Assembly (NCBI RefSeq): GCF_029968015.1
Contig: NZ_JASCIS010000045.1
Coordinates: 1-64,000, forward strand
Length of the DNA stretch: 64,000 bases
Origin: Streptomyces luteolus
GTDB lineage: Bacteria; Actinomycetota; Actinomycetes; Streptomycetales; Streptomycetaceae
Reading direction: 5' to 3'
Below the pieces are notes generated by a model. The model did not search any database, was not told the DNA's origin, and worked only from the letters and a program-made list of their open reading frames with translations. Positions 41,590 through 49,889 of the stretch are shown one piece after another. The position numbers and the translations under genes are program-made. Position 1 is the stretch's first letter. Every line of letters begins with the position of its first letter.

Positions 41590-42183
41590 ATGGTGAAACA
41601 GCAACGAGCCGCCCGTACGAGGGAAGCTCTGGTCCACGCGGCAGCCGTGGCCTTTGACCGCGTCGGCTACGAGGCGGCGTCCCTCGCGCACGTCAGCGGC
41701 TCGGCGGGCATCTCGATGGGGGCACTGACCTTCCACTTCCCTACGAAGGAGAAGCTCGCCGCCGAGGTCCAGCTGCACGGCGCCCGCGCCACCCGCGACG
41801 CCATCGACGGCATGGGTGACACGTGCGAGCGGCCGCTGCGCACCCTGGTCGACCTGACGCTCGAGGTGGCACGGCTGCTCGACGAGGACGTCACGGTACG
41901 GGCGGCGGCCCGGCTGGCCCGCGAGTGCCTGCCCTCCGAGACGCCCTGGCCGTCCGTGTGGCTGCCCGTCGCGGAGCACCTGCTCGACCGTGCCTCGGAG
42001 GAGGAACTGCAGCCCCACGCCGACCCGCAGGCGCTCCTCGCCCTGACCACGCACCTCGTCAGCGGCACCGAGAGCTACATCCGCCGCTGCGCCCTCGTAC
42101 CCGAGGAACGGGAGAGCGCAGAGGACCAGCTGGCCCGGATATGGCAGTTGGTACTCCCCGGCATCGCCCGCGGCCCCGCATGA
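41590..42183 (+). CDS. ArpA-like TetR regulator (probable pseudo-receptor)
   Basis: This 197-residue TetR protein has a butyrolactone-receptor type helix-turn-helix (RTREALVHAAAVAFDRVGYEAASLAHV...GISMGALTFHFPTKEKLAAEV, about 9-60). The ligand domain includes ARLARECLPSE and a C-terminal LARIWQLVLPGIA. Compared with the second TetR (43316-43972), its ligand region lacks the usual receptor pattern (RAGVRLxxxQxAHG type). This fits ScbR2-like pseudo-receptors that bind other ligands. The ATG at 41590 follows GGAG. An ARE-like site lies upstream. Confidence 0.8.
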   Translation: MVKQQRAARTREALVHAAAVAFDRVGYEAASLAHVSGSAGISMGALTFHFPTKEKLAAEVQLHGARATRDAIDGMGDTCERPLRTLVDLTLEVARLLDEDVTVRAAARLARECLPSETPWPSVWLPVAEHLLDRASEEELQPHADPQALLALTTHLVSGTESYIRRCALVPEERESAEDQLARIWQLVLPGIARGPA

Positions 42184-42362
42184 GTCTGCGGACGTAACCG
42201 GCCCGGATGGCACGGTCGTTGTCCCGGACACACCTGTCGGGTGGGGTGCTCACCCCTCAGGGCGAGCACCCCATCAGCGGCCACTGCCTGCCTCCCGGAC
42301 CACCGGCAGGGGTACGGTCCGGCGGCTACGGAACCGGGCATCGCCCGGCCCGGTGGCTCCCG

Positions 42363-43145
42363 TCAGGCGGCGGTCCAGCCCCCATCCACCGGGACCGCCG
42401 CGCCCGTGACGAACGAGGCCCGGTCGCTGCACAACCACGCCGCCGCCTGCGCCACCTCCACGGGTTCCGCCATCCGCCGCTGCAACGAGCGGTTGGTGAA
42501 GGCCTCTTCGAGCGGGGGCATCTCTTCCAGGACGTTCGCGATCATCTCGGTGCGCGTACTGCCCACGACCAAGGCGTTGACGCGGATGCCCTGTTGGCCG
42601 TACTCGTCGGCCGCCGCCCTGGTCAGGCCGATCACCGCGTGCTTGGCCGCGATGTAGGGCGCGGTGGCCCCGGTGGCGAGGACACCCGCGACGCTGGCCG
42701 TGTTGACGATGGCACCGCCGGTGCCGGATTCGAGCATGACGGTGATCTGGGACTTCAGGCAGTTCCACACCCCACGCAGATTCACGTCGAGTGCCTGCAG
42801 GAACACCGCGTCGTCGGTCTGGTGCAGGGGGGTACCCGCCGTGGCCCAACCGGCGTTGTTGAAGGCCCCGTTGAGAGATCCGTACGTACGGACCGCTTCG
42901 TTGACCACACGGTCCACGTCATCCCGGTCCGTGACGTCGCCCGGGGACGCCAGCGCCTTCCCCCCGGAGGCGTTGATCTCCTCCGCCAGCTCCCGCAGCC
43001 GGCTCTCCCTGCGCGCCATCAGAACCACCGCGGCGCCCTCCTCGGCGAACAGCCGGGCAGCCGCCGCCCCGATCCCGCTGGACGCACCCGTGACCATCAT
43101 GGTCTTCCCGCTCAGCAGGCCGCCCTTTTCCTCCGCATCGCGCAT
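42363..43145 (-). CDS. Short-chain dehydrogenase of the butyrolactone locus
   Basis: This 260-residue classical SDR has TGASSGIGAAA (about 19-29), NNAG (about 96-99), the active-site Ser in NTASVAGVLA and YIAAK (about 161-165). C-terminal PVDGGWTAA is usual. Placed between two ArpA-like regulators and near AfsA, it is a candidate 6-keto reductase or other modifying enzyme in gamma-butyrolactone synthesis. A cluster tailoring role is possible. ATG 43145 has an upstream GGAGGGGG at a long spacing. Confidence 0.8.
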   Translation of the reverse strand: MRDAEEKGGLLSGKTMMVTGASSGIGAAAARLFAEEGAAVVLMARRESRLRELAEEINASGGKALASPGDVTDRDDVDRVVNEAVRTYGSLNGAFNNAGWATAGTPLHQTDDAVFLQALDVNLRGVWNCLKSQITVMLESGTGGAIVNTASVAGVLATGATAPYIAAKHAVIGLTRAAADEYGQQGIRVNALVVGSTRTEMIANVLEEMPPLEEAFTNRSLQRRMAEPVEVAQAAAWLCSDRASFVTGAAVPVDGGWTAA

Positions 43146-43315
43146 GCGCTGCACATCCCCCTCCGCTGTCAGTCGATCGCAACTCCCCCACCCTGACTGA
43201 TCGTTGCCGGGAACCCGGTTTCCGGAATCGATCTGTAATGCGCCGCCCTCGGGCATCGGACGGCGCGTTACGGAACGGGCGGGACCCTTCCGATCAGGGC
43301 GGTGCTCTTCCCGGA

Positions 43316-43972
43316 TCAGGCGGCGCTGTCCCCGCCGGCCGGGGGGACGGCGACGCGGCCCCGGGCCGGATCGATGACGAGGCGGTCGAGGCACTCGCGG
43401 GTGACGATTCCGGGAAGCAGGAGGTGCCACATGCGCACCACACGGTCGGGCAGAGTGGCCATCGCGTCCGACAGCTGCGCATAGTGCTGGACGCCCGTGA
43501 ACGCTCCCACCAGGAACTCCGCCACGACGGACGGGTCGACGCCGGGCGCCAGCTCGCCCTGCTCCCGCGCCGACTCCAGCCAGGTCTGGAAGATGGCCTC
43601 GAAGTCCCCGTAGGAGACCTTGTCACCGATGCCGTGGGCCTGCTGTTCCACCGCGAGCCGGACCGCGGCCCGGATCAGCGGACTGACGTTCAGCTGGTGT
43701 GCCCACACCATGGAGAAGTCGACCATGCGCTGCGCGCCCTCGGAGTCCAGGTTCGCGGTCAACTCGCCCGTCTGGGACAGCATGACGGCGCGCGCCAGCG
43801 CCTCCTTGTTGTCGAAGTGGAAGTACACCGCCCCCAGCGTCACACCCGCTCGTCTCATGATCTCCCGCATGCTCGCGCCCTTGTAGCCGAGCTCGTCGAA
43901 CGTGACGGCTGCGGCGTGAAGGATGTCATCACGGGTCTTCAGAGCGCGTTGCTGCTTGGGTTGGGCTGCCAT
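43316..43972 (-). CDS. Gamma-butyrolactone receptor-like TetR repressor
   Basis: This 218-residue protein closely follows ArpA/ScbR receptors: KTRDDILHAAAVTFDELGYKGASMREIMRRAGVTLGAVYFHFDNKEALARAV (about 10-62). The ligand domain carries IRAAVRLAVEQQAHGIG (about 109-125) and FVG-type helices (FLVGAFTGVQHYAQLSDAM). It is expected to repress its own gene, afsA and the SARP until the butyrolactone binds. ATG 43972. A 21-bp operator-like site lies 28 bp upstream. Confidence 0.85.
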   Translation of the reverse strand: MAAQPKQQRALKTRDDILHAAAVTFDELGYKGASMREIMRRAGVTLGAVYFHFDNKEALARAVMLSQTGELTANLDSEGAQRMVDFSMVWAHQLNVSPLIRAAVRLAVEQQAHGIGDKVSYGDFEAIFQTWLESAREQGELAPGVDPSVVAEFLVGAFTGVQHYAQLSDAMATLPDRVVRMWHLLLPGIVTRECLDRLVIDPARGRVAVPPAGGDSAA

Positions 43973-43999
43973 CGAGCGGTCCTGCCTTCCGCGGACATG

Positions 44000-44020
44000 A
44001 AAACGAACGGCCGTTATTTT
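44000..44020. promoter_or_regulatory. ARE-like operator of the TetR receptor gene
   Basis: The centre AACGGCCGTT (44006-44015) is a perfect 10-bp palindrome flanked by A- and T-runs, giving an AAAACGAAC...CGTTATTTT pattern. It lies just upstream of the receptor start. This resembles autoregulatory elements bound by ArpA-type receptors. Confidence 0.6.
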
Positions 44021-44211
44021 ACGAGGGCCGCCGAACACCTTGCCACCCACGTGGTTCAAGACTCGACAAAATGCCACACGCCGCCGCCCGTCCGACCGGG
44101 TCGCACGGTCGAGAGTCAGCCACCGCAACCCCGCCCGGGGACTTGGACCGGCGCGTCTGCCACTGCATAAATCCAGCCAAGTACGCCGCTGAGCGGTTTA
44201 TTCTTCAGCAC

Positions 44212-44284
44212 CTTCCAGGCACCTTCCAGGCACCCTCCAGGAATCCTCCAGTAGCCCTCCAGCAGCCCCCTAGCAGTCCTCCAG
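44212..44284. repeat. Seven heptamer direct repeats with exact 11-bp period
   Basis: C(C/T)TCCAG-type heptamers end at 44218, 44229, 44240, 44251, 44262, 44273 and 44284, one every 11 bp (the sixth is CCCCTAG). The array lies 197-269 bp upstream of afsA. SARP proteins bind heptamer direct repeats with 11-bp spacing, and the SARP of this locus is encoded 3 kb away. Confidence 0.85.
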
Positions 44285-44382
44285 CGGGTCAAAACCGCTA
44301 CTCGACCACCCCTGGACACGTTCTGGGGCTCTTTGGACACGCAGTTGATCAATCGTCGAGTTTGCGACACCTCTCGACAACA

Positions 44383-44403
44383 AAAAGAACACTCGTTATG
44401 TTG
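44383..44403. promoter_or_regulatory. ARE-like operator upstream of afsA
   Basis: The core GAAC-ACT-CGTTAT matches the site at 44000-44020 (GAAC-GGC-CGTTAT) at 16 of 21 positions. It is 77 bp before the afsA start, a sensible repression position. Confidence 0.58.
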
Positions 44404-44480
44404 CACCAGCGGCGTGACAGCGCCAACTGAGTACGGCGAAGCGGTCATCCACGTCCACTCACCCTGGGGGGTCACTCATC

Positions 44481-45407
44481 ATGCCTGTCATCAAGCAACT
44501 TCCGCCCATAGCAACCGGTTTCACCGTGTCGTCCGAGCTCGTTCACAAGCGCGATGAATCCGAGGTTCTGCTGACGTCCTGGGACAGCTACCGTCCCGAC
44601 ACCTTCGTCGTCTGCGCCCAGTGGCCCGTCCAGCACCGCTTCTACCAGTCGAGGAACGGTCTCCACGACCCGATGCTCTTCGCCGAGAGCGTGCGCCAGT
44701 GCTTCCCGCTCCTGTCACACGCGGGCTACGACGTGCCGTTCGGGCACCACCTGATCTGGCAGTACCTGAACTTCGAGATCGTCCCCTCCGCCATGGACAT
44801 CGGCACCGACCCGACCGAGGTGGAGCTGTACATCACCTGCTCCGACATCCGGCGCCGCGGCGGCCAGCTGGCGGCACTGACCCTGCACGTCATCGCGTTG
44901 CGGGACGGCAAGCACCTGGGCGTGGCACAGGCGCGCTTCACCTGCCACACGCCGTCCGTCTACCGGCGGCTGCGCGGCCGGTACGCGGGGGCGACCGCCC
45001 TGCCGGGGGCGCTGCCGGCGGCGGAGGCACCCCACCTGGTGGCGCGCGAGCAGGAGGAGGACGTGGTGCTCTCGCCGACCGAGCAGCACGGCACCTGGCT
45101 GCTGCGCAACGACACGTCCCACCCCGTCCTCTTCGACCACCCGCTGGACCACTCGCCGGGAATGCTCATGCTCGAGGCGGCCCGCCAGGCCACCCACGCG
45201 CACGCGTACGCGGAGCACGCCTACCCCGTGAAATTCGAGTCGACGTTCCTGCAGTTCGCCGAGTTCGACGCACCCTGCCAGGTCACGGTCGAGGAACTCC
45301 CCACGCGCGACCGCACCCAGCGGCGCACGGAGATCCTCGCGACGCAGAACGGGGAGATGGCGTTCTCCAGCCTGGTGACCGCCCTCGTGGGACCGCCCCT
45401 GCCCTGA
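44481..45407 (+). CDS. afsA: AfsA-type gamma-butyrolactone synthase
   Basis: This 308-residue protein has the two A-factor hot-dog repeats: FYQSRNGLHDPMLFAESVRQC (about 54-74) and HPVLFDHPLDHSPGMLMLEAARQ (about 214-236). Each carries the conserved acidic/Arg pattern. AfsA/ScbA condenses a beta-ketoacyl group with dihydroxyacetone phosphate to start gamma-butyrolactone synthesis. The ATG at 44481 is behind a G-rich site. It is divergent from the receptor gene, a classic arrangement, so the locus makes its own quorum signal. Confidence 0.92.
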   Translation: MPVIKQLPPIATGFTVSSELVHKRDESEVLLTSWDSYRPDTFVVCAQWPVQHRFYQSRNGLHDPMLFAESVRQCFPLLSHAGYDVPFGHHLIWQYLNFEIVPSAMDIGTDPTEVELYITCSDIRRRGGQLAALTLHVIALRDGKHLGVAQARFTCHTPSVYRRLRGRYAGATALPGALPAAEAPHLVAREQEEDVVLSPTEQHGTWLLRNDTSHPVLFDHPLDHSPGMLMLEAARQATHAHAYAEHAYPVKFESTFLQFAEFDAPCQVTVEELPTRDRTQRRTEILATQNGEMAFSSLVTALVGPPLP

Positions 45408-45424
45408 CGCACGCCCGGCACCAC

Positions 45425-45481
45425 GACGCCGGTGTCGCCCCGCCCCCTGTGCGCCGTCCGGGGCGGGGCGACACCGGCGTC
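45425..45481. terminator. Bidirectional hairpin terminator
   Basis: A perfect 22-bp stem (45425-45446 with 45460-45481) and a 13-nt loop lie between the convergent afsA and P450 genes. Confidence 0.9.
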
Positions 45482-45501
45482 CGTGCGGTGCCGGGCGTCG
45501 G

Positions 45502-46710
45502 CTACCAGCGCACGGGCAGGGCCGTCGGCCGCCGCAGCAGCACCCCGTCGTCCCACGGCAGGGTCCGCGGGTCGGCGTCCAGGGTGAGCCCGGGGAACTC
45601 ACGGGCGAGCCGGGTCAGAAGCGTGCTGATCTCGAGGCGGAACAGGGCCGCTCCCATGCAGTGGTGCATCCCGTAGCCGAACTGCAGGTGTCTCGCGCCG
45701 GTGCGGTCGGGGTCGATGGTCTCGGGATCGGGGAACACCTCGGGATCACGGTTGGCGGCGAACACGTCGGCGTACACGACGTCTCCCGCGCGGATCACGG
45801 CCTCGGCCGTCTTGACGTCCCGGGTGGCGATACGGGGAAAGGCGGACGAGGTCCCGAGCGGGATCAGCCGGACCAGCTCCTCGCCGAGGCGCGGCGCGAC
45901 GGCCGGGTCGTCCACGAGCCTGCGCCACAACCGCGGTGCGCACAGCAGGGCGTACAGGGACTTGGCGAGGACGGACAGCGCGTTGTGGTCGCCCGCCACG
46001 ACCGCCGGGAGCAGCAGACCGACCAACTCCGCGTCGCTCAGCGGTGGTTCGGCCCGGTCGCGGCCGTTGACACAGCGCCCGACGAGGCCGTCCGGGTCGC
46101 TGGGGGCGGCCCCGGTCACCAGGTCGGTCACGTACCCGTACACCGCGGTGAAGTGCTCGACCAGTGTGTCGAGTTCACCGGCCGACGCCATCTGCACGGT
46201 GCGGCCGTAGCCACGTATCCCTACGAGATCCCGCAGCGGTATCCCCAGGAGCCGGGCGTTGGCCTCGGCGGCCACCGTGTCCAGGACCGTGCGGAACAGG
46301 TCCGGGTGCTCCTCGGTCCGCAGGGCGGCGAGGCGCGCGTCGACGATCTCCTCCAGCGCCGGCCGCAGGCGCTCGACGCCCGCCGCGCTGTAGTCGGCCG
46401 CGACGGAGCGCCGCATCCGGGCGTGGTGCGGGGGGTCGAGGCTGATGAGCAGTTCGGGCGGCAGCGCCGTCGGCAGGAAGCCGGGCCCGTCGTCGGTGTT
46501 GGCCCGCGTCCGGCTGAACGTGGGGTCGGTGAGGACCTGGTGGACATCGGTGTAGCGAGTGAGGTGCACGGCCGTATGGCCGCTGGGCAGGCCGATCCTC
46601 GGCAGCCCGCCGTCGGAGAGCCCGGGCAGCGGGGTGTACGCGCGGGGCGGGTCCAGGCGGGGGATGTCGTTGACGCTGATGGTGGAGGCGGGCAGGGTGC
46701 TGGAGTCCAT
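45502..46710 (-). CDS. Cytochrome P450
   Basis: This 402-residue soluble bacterial P450 has the heme loop FGYGMHHCMGA with Cys351, the ExxR motif in GEELVRLI (about 280) and an I-helix VVAGDHNALS. The common AG(D/E)T(T) acid-alcohol pair reads AGDHN, with His-Asn in place of Thr-Thr, so proton delivery may be unusual. Start ATG 46710 follows AAAGGAC; an upstream in-frame ATG is possible. Next to afsA, it may hydroxylate the signalling lactone or a cluster product. Confidence 0.87.
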   Translation of the reverse strand: MDSSTLPASTISVNDIPRLDPPRAYTPLPGLSDGGLPRIGLPSGHTAVHLTRYTDVHQVLTDPTFSRTRANTDDGPGFLPTALPPELLISLDPPHHARMRRSVAADYSAAGVERLRPALEEIVDARLAALRTEEHPDLFRTVLDTVAAEANARLLGIPLRDLVGIRGYGRTVQMASAGELDTLVEHFTAVYGYVTDLVTGAAPSDPDGLVGRCVNGRDRAEPPLSDAELVGLLLPAVVAGDHNALSVLAKSLYALLCAPRLWRRLVDDPAVAPRLGEELVRLIPLGTSSAFPRIATRDVKTAEAVIRAGDVVYADVFAANRDPEVFPDPETIDPDRTGARHLQFGYGMHHCMGAALFRLEISTLLTRLAREFPGLTLDADPRTLPWDDGVLLRRPTALPVRW

Positions 46711-46845
46711 GACGTCCTTTGCTCGTCGGCTGCCGTCGTCGGTCATCGTCACTCGTCACTGCGGTCACGGCACGCCTCTGGCCTCTCCAACCGGAAGCGT
46801 CCGCGCGGCACTCGTATGCCGTACGGGCCGAAGGTACCCGCGGTC

Positions 46846-47514
46846 TCACGCGGCGGTACGCGGAGCCAGCCTTTCGAAGGCGGCGAGGCCGGTGCACCGG
46901 CCGAGGTCGCGCAGCGCCTGCCGGTCGTCGCGGAAGTGCACGGTGCGCCAGCCCTCGGCCGCGGCCGCCGCGCAGTTGCCGGCGAGGTCGTCGACGAGCA
47001 CGCACTGCTCCGGCGCGAGGCCCGCGGCCCGCGCCGCGAGGCGGAAGATCTCCGGATCGGGTTTGCGGACGCCGACCTTGCAGGAGTCGACGAGGAAGTC
47101 GACCTCGCCGGCGGGCTCCACGATGGACCGCCAGTACGGCTCCCACTCCACGACGTTGTTCGAGAGGATCCCCACCCCGAGGCCGTGTTCCCGCGCGCAC
47201 CGGAGGGCCGCCACCATCAACGGGTTCGCCGTGACGCCCGCGAACCACTGCTCGCCGAAGGTCTCAAGCCTCGCCCGGGACAGGTCGATGCCCGGATGGG
47301 CGGCCCCGAGCGCCCGGGCCAGGCCCCTCCCCCACTCCGCCTCACTGACGACGCCCAGCTCGACGGGGGCCAGCGTCGGCAGCCCCATCCCCTCGGCGAC
47401 CGTCCGCATGGCCCCGACGAGCTGCTCGGGCGTGATCCCGGTCTTCCGCTCGTACGAGGCGTACAACTCCGCCAGAGGTGGTGAGAGCACCCCACCGAAG
47501 TCGAACCAGATCAT
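46846..47514 (-). CDS. HAD-superfamily hydrolase
   Basis: This 222-residue HAD protein opens with motif I WFDFGGVLS (nucleophile Asp5), motif II LSNN, the Lys region CKVGVRKPDPEIF and motif IV LVDDLAGN. The second Asp of motif I is Gly, as in the epoxide-hydrolase/phosphatase-like FGGV branch. The substrate is unknown. ATG 47514 has only a weak ribosome site. It lies after the P450 gene in a minus-strand run but is separated by a 92-bp gap upstream of its stop. Membership of the butyrolactone locus is uncertain. Confidence 0.8.
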   Translation of the reverse strand: MIWFDFGGVLSPPLAELYASYERKTGITPEQLVGAMRTVAEGMGLPTLAPVELGVVSEAEWGRGLARALGAAHPGIDLSRARLETFGEQWFAGVTANPLMVAALRCAREHGLGVGILSNNVVEWEPYWRSIVEPAGEVDFLVDSCKVGVRKPDPEIFRLAARAAGLAPEQCVLVDDLAGNCAAAAAEGWRTVHFRDDRQALRDLGRCTGLAAFERLAPRTAA

Positions 47515-47762
47515 GAGGACGATGATATGGAAGCCAACATGCCCTGGAACAGGGGGAGATGACCTGTTCTTCGGGCGAGCGAGGCATCCGCACCGATCGC
47601 CGCCCCATGCGGTGCGCGTCCGGCACGGGTTACGGAAGGGCGCACCGCCACACACCCTTACGATTCCCCCGCCACTCCCCCGGACCCCCGCGAACCGTGC
47701 AAAATGGCCGTCCAGAAAGCCAAAAGCCACGAAACCACGTAGGACGTAGAACGGTGCGGCCC

Positions 47763-48410
47763 ATGACCCTGACGACGAAGGCGGCCGAGGCCGCGATCCC
47801 CCACCCCCACCGGCGGCCCGCCGCCACCCCTCAAGTCGTGGGCGGCAGCCGGGCGTTGGCCCTGCTCCTTGTGGTGACCGGGGCCGCGGGAGTGCTGGCG
47901 GCATGGGTCATCACCCTCGACAAGTTCAAGCTCCTCGAAGACCCGAACTTCCAACCCGGCTGCAGCCTCAACCCGGTGGTGTCCTGCGGCTCGATCATGA
48001 AGAGCGAGCAGGCGTCGGTCTTCGGCTTCCCCAACCCGATGCTGGGCCTGGTCACGTACGGGATCGTGCTGTGCGTCGGCGCGAGCCTCCTCGCGGGCGC
48101 CCGCTTCCCGCGCTGGTACTGGCTGACGCTCAACGCCGGCATGCTCCTCGGCGTCACCTTCTGCACCTGGCTGATGTACCAGTCGCTGTACGACATCAAC
48201 GCCCTGTGCCTGTGGTGCTGCCTCGCGTGGACGGCGACGATCGTCATGTTCTGGTACGTCACCGGCCACAACGTCCGCCACGGACTCCTCCCGGCACCGC
48301 CCGCCCTGCGGACCCTCTTCGACGAGTTCACCTGGGTCCCGCCGGTGCTGCACCTCGGCATCATCGGCATGCTGATCCTGACCCGCTGGTGGGACTTCTG
48401 GACCAGCTAG
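47763..48410 (+). CDS. Vitamin K epoxide reductase family protein
   Basis: This 215-residue membrane protein has about five hydrophobic helices (LALLLVVTGAAGVLAAWVI, GLVTYGIVLCVGASLLAG, LTLNAGMLLGVTFCTWLM, a WCCLAWTATIVMFWYV stretch and a C-terminal helix). The periplasmic Cys pair is GCSLNPVVSCGSI (about 68-80), and the quinone-site CxxC is LCLWCC. Bacterial VKORs reoxidise disulfide-forming thioredoxin-like proteins using quinone. It lies beside chaplin and rodlin genes. Chaplins contain a disulfide, so a role in their folding is plausible but unproven. Confidence 0.88.
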   Translation: MTLTTKAAEAAIPHPHRRPAATPQVVGGSRALALLLVVTGAAGVLAAWVITLDKFKLLEDPNFQPGCSLNPVVSCGSIMKSEQASVFGFPNPMLGLVTYGIVLCVGASLLAGARFPRWYWLTLNAGMLLGVTFCTWLMYQSLYDINALCLWCCLAWTATIVMFWYVTGHNVRHGLLPAPPALRTLFDEFTWVPPVLHLGIIGMLILTRWWDFWTS

Positions 48411-48433
48411 TCCGCTTGCTTGCTCCCACACAG

Positions 48434-48477
48434 GACGCGGCGCGGCCCCTCGACGGATCGAGGGGCCGCGCCGCGTC
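48434..48477. terminator. Bidirectional hairpin terminator
   Basis: A perfect 20-bp stem (48434-48453 with 48458-48477) and a CGGA loop lie between the convergent VKOR gene and the small secreted-protein gene. Confidence 0.9.
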
Positions 48478-48499
48478 GTGCTGCTGACGGGAGTACGGG

Positions 48500-48745
48500 T
48501 CAGGAGATCCCGCCGAGCAGACCGGTGACCGGCGCCGCCTGGTCGGTGAGCTGACGCAGTTCGTTGAGCTTGCCGAGCTGGCCGGAGACCGACGGGACGG
48601 CGTCGCGGTACTCCGGGCTGATCCCGGTCTTGGCGAGGCTGTCGAGCTCACCGGAGACCGACACGGCGGAGGCCGCGGGAGCCGCGAGTCCGGTGGTTCC
48701 GGCGGCGAGGGCGACGGCGACGAGGATGCGCTTTGCTTGGATCAT
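48500..48745 (-). CDS. Small secreted protein
   Basis: This 81-residue protein has a Sec signal peptide (KRILVAVALAAGTTGLAAPAASA, cleavage about residue 27) and a mature part without Cys (SGELDSLAKTGISPEYRDAVPS...TGLLGGIS). It resembles the small exported proteins that accompany rodlin genes in Streptomyces, and shares an LLGG ending with the protein at 49948-50274. ATG 48745. Function unknown, probably cell-surface. Confidence 0.7.
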   Translation of the reverse strand: MIQAKRILVAVALAAGTTGLAAPAASAVSVSGELDSLAKTGISPEYRDAVPSVSGQLGKLNELRQLTDQAAPVTGLLGGIS

Positions 48746-48825
48746 GTGCTGCACAACGAGATGAGGCACAAACAGGACACGAGCGGCAGCACCCGTCACC
48801 CGAAGAGGACGTCTGCGCACAGCAG

Positions 48826-48855
48826 AAGGTCCCGGCGCCGAAGCGCCGGGACCTT
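48826..48855. terminator. Hairpin with T-run
   Basis: A perfect 13-bp stem (48826-48838 with 48843-48855) and a CGAA loop are followed by Ts on the plus strand. It lies downstream of the rodlin gene and upstream of the small secreted-protein gene on the minus strand. Confidence 0.8.
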
Positions 48856-48883
48856 TTTTGCGGCAATGCCGGGTGACCTGAGG

Positions 48884-49273
48884 TCAGCGGCCCGCGTTCG
48901 CCGAGAGGACGTTGTGCAGGACGTTCGCGAGACCGTCGTCGCCCTTGGTCTGCGTCGAGTTCTCGACGCACTGCTGGTTCTGCGCGCTGGACAGGACCGG
49001 GATGTCCTGGACCGCGACGTTGACCAGGCCGACGATGGAGCCGACGTTTGCCTTCGCGGGCAGGCCGATGCAGGGCTTGTTGAGCGAGCCCTGGACCAGG
49101 CCGAGCTGCGGGCTCATGTCGCCGTGGGTGGCGGAGTTGCCGTAGGTCTGCGAGGAACCGTTGCCGCTCAGCGACGTCGGGTCGTTGTCGGCGAACGCCT
49201 GCGGAGCCATCGCCGCACTCAGGCCCGCCACTGACATGGTGACGGCCGCCGTGGCCATAACCTTCTTGAGCAT
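48884..49273 (-). CDS. rdlA: Rodlin (RdlA/RdlB type)
   Basis: This 129-residue rodlin has a signal peptide (about 1-29, ending AMAPQAFA) and the mature signature NDPTSLSGNGSSQTYGNSATHGD, with a single-Cys pair region (NKPCIGLP, NQQCVENSTQTKGDDGLANVLHNVL). Rodlins organise chaplin fibrils into the rodlet layer of aerial hyphae and spores. A second, nearly identical rodlin is encoded at 51205-51588. The RdlA/RdlB label is by family only, since the two are too similar to separate here. Confidence 0.93.
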   Translation of the reverse strand: MLKKVMATAAVTMSVAGLSAAMAPQAFADNDPTSLSGNGSSQTYGNSATHGDMSPQLGLVQGSLNKPCIGLPAKANVGSIVGLVNVAVQDIPVLSSAQNQQCVENSTQTKGDDGLANVLHNVLSANAGR

Positions 49274-49551
49274 GTTCTGTCCTTGTGTCGCATGAATGCC
49301 CGCGATCGGAGCGCCCTGACCAACTCGGGGACCCGCGTTTGGTTCTTCGTCTTCACTCCGATGGCCCTGCCGATCACTCCCCCGAAGGGTTTCCGGTACC
49401 CGAGTGTTCGCCCAAGTGCCCGAAGAACACCGCCCGTTGCTCCGAAGGTGGTCAACACGGAGCCGAGCCGTGTCGTAGCAGCCACCGACACGTTTCGATC
49501 TACGTGGGTCCGAACTCGGGGCCCGCTAAGTCGAACAGAAGGTGCACCCTC

Positions 49552-49791
49552 ATGAAGACTGCCAAGAAGGCCGCCCTGGTCCTGGCCACCGCCGGGCTCG
49601 CCGCCGGTGCCTCCGCCGGAACCGCGTTCGCCGACGCCGACGCCGGGGGCGCCGCCGTGGGCTCTCCCGGTGTGATCTCGGGCAACGCGGTCCAGGTTCC
49701 GGTCCACGTGCCGGTCAACCTGTGCGGCAACAGCATCAACGTCATCGGTCTGCTGAACCCGGCCTTCGGCAACACCTGCGTCAACGCCTGA
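49552..49791 (+). CDS. Short chaplin
   Basis: This 79-residue protein has a signal peptide (about 1-28) and one chaplin domain, GSPGVISGNAVQVPVHVPVNLCGNSINVIGLLNPAFGNTCVN, with its two Cys. No LPXTG sorting signal is present, so it is a short chaplin. Chaplins assemble into amyloid surface fibrils that lower surface tension so aerial hyphae can rise. ATG 49552 follows GAAGG. It is divergent from the rodlin gene. Confidence 0.93.
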   Translation: MKTAKKAALVLATAGLAAGASAGTAFADADAGGAAVGSPGVISGNAVQVPVHVPVNLCGNSINVIGLLNPAFGNTCVNA

Positions 49792-49807
49792 CGTTCCGCG
49801 GCACGAC

Positions 49808-49850
49808 AGCAGGGCGGCGATCACCGGACTCGGTGCATCGCCGCCCTGCT
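49808..49850 (+). terminator. Rho-independent terminator after chaplin gene
   Basis: A 14-bp stem (49808-49821 with 49837-49850) is followed by TTTTTG, starting 17 bp after the chaplin stop. Confidence 0.9.
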
Positions 49851-49889
49851 TTTTGTTGTGCCCCCGGTTTTACGACTGTTTTACGACTG

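Larger units (their letters stand above)
43973..44480. promoter_or_regulatory. Divergent receptor/afsA control region
   Basis: This 508-bp spacer holds two related operator-like sites (44000-44020 and 44383-44403) and the 11-bp repeat array (44212-44284). AT-rich segments at 44010-44025 and 44375-44400 look like promoters for the TetR and afsA genes. No coding sequence is supported. Confidence 0.65.
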
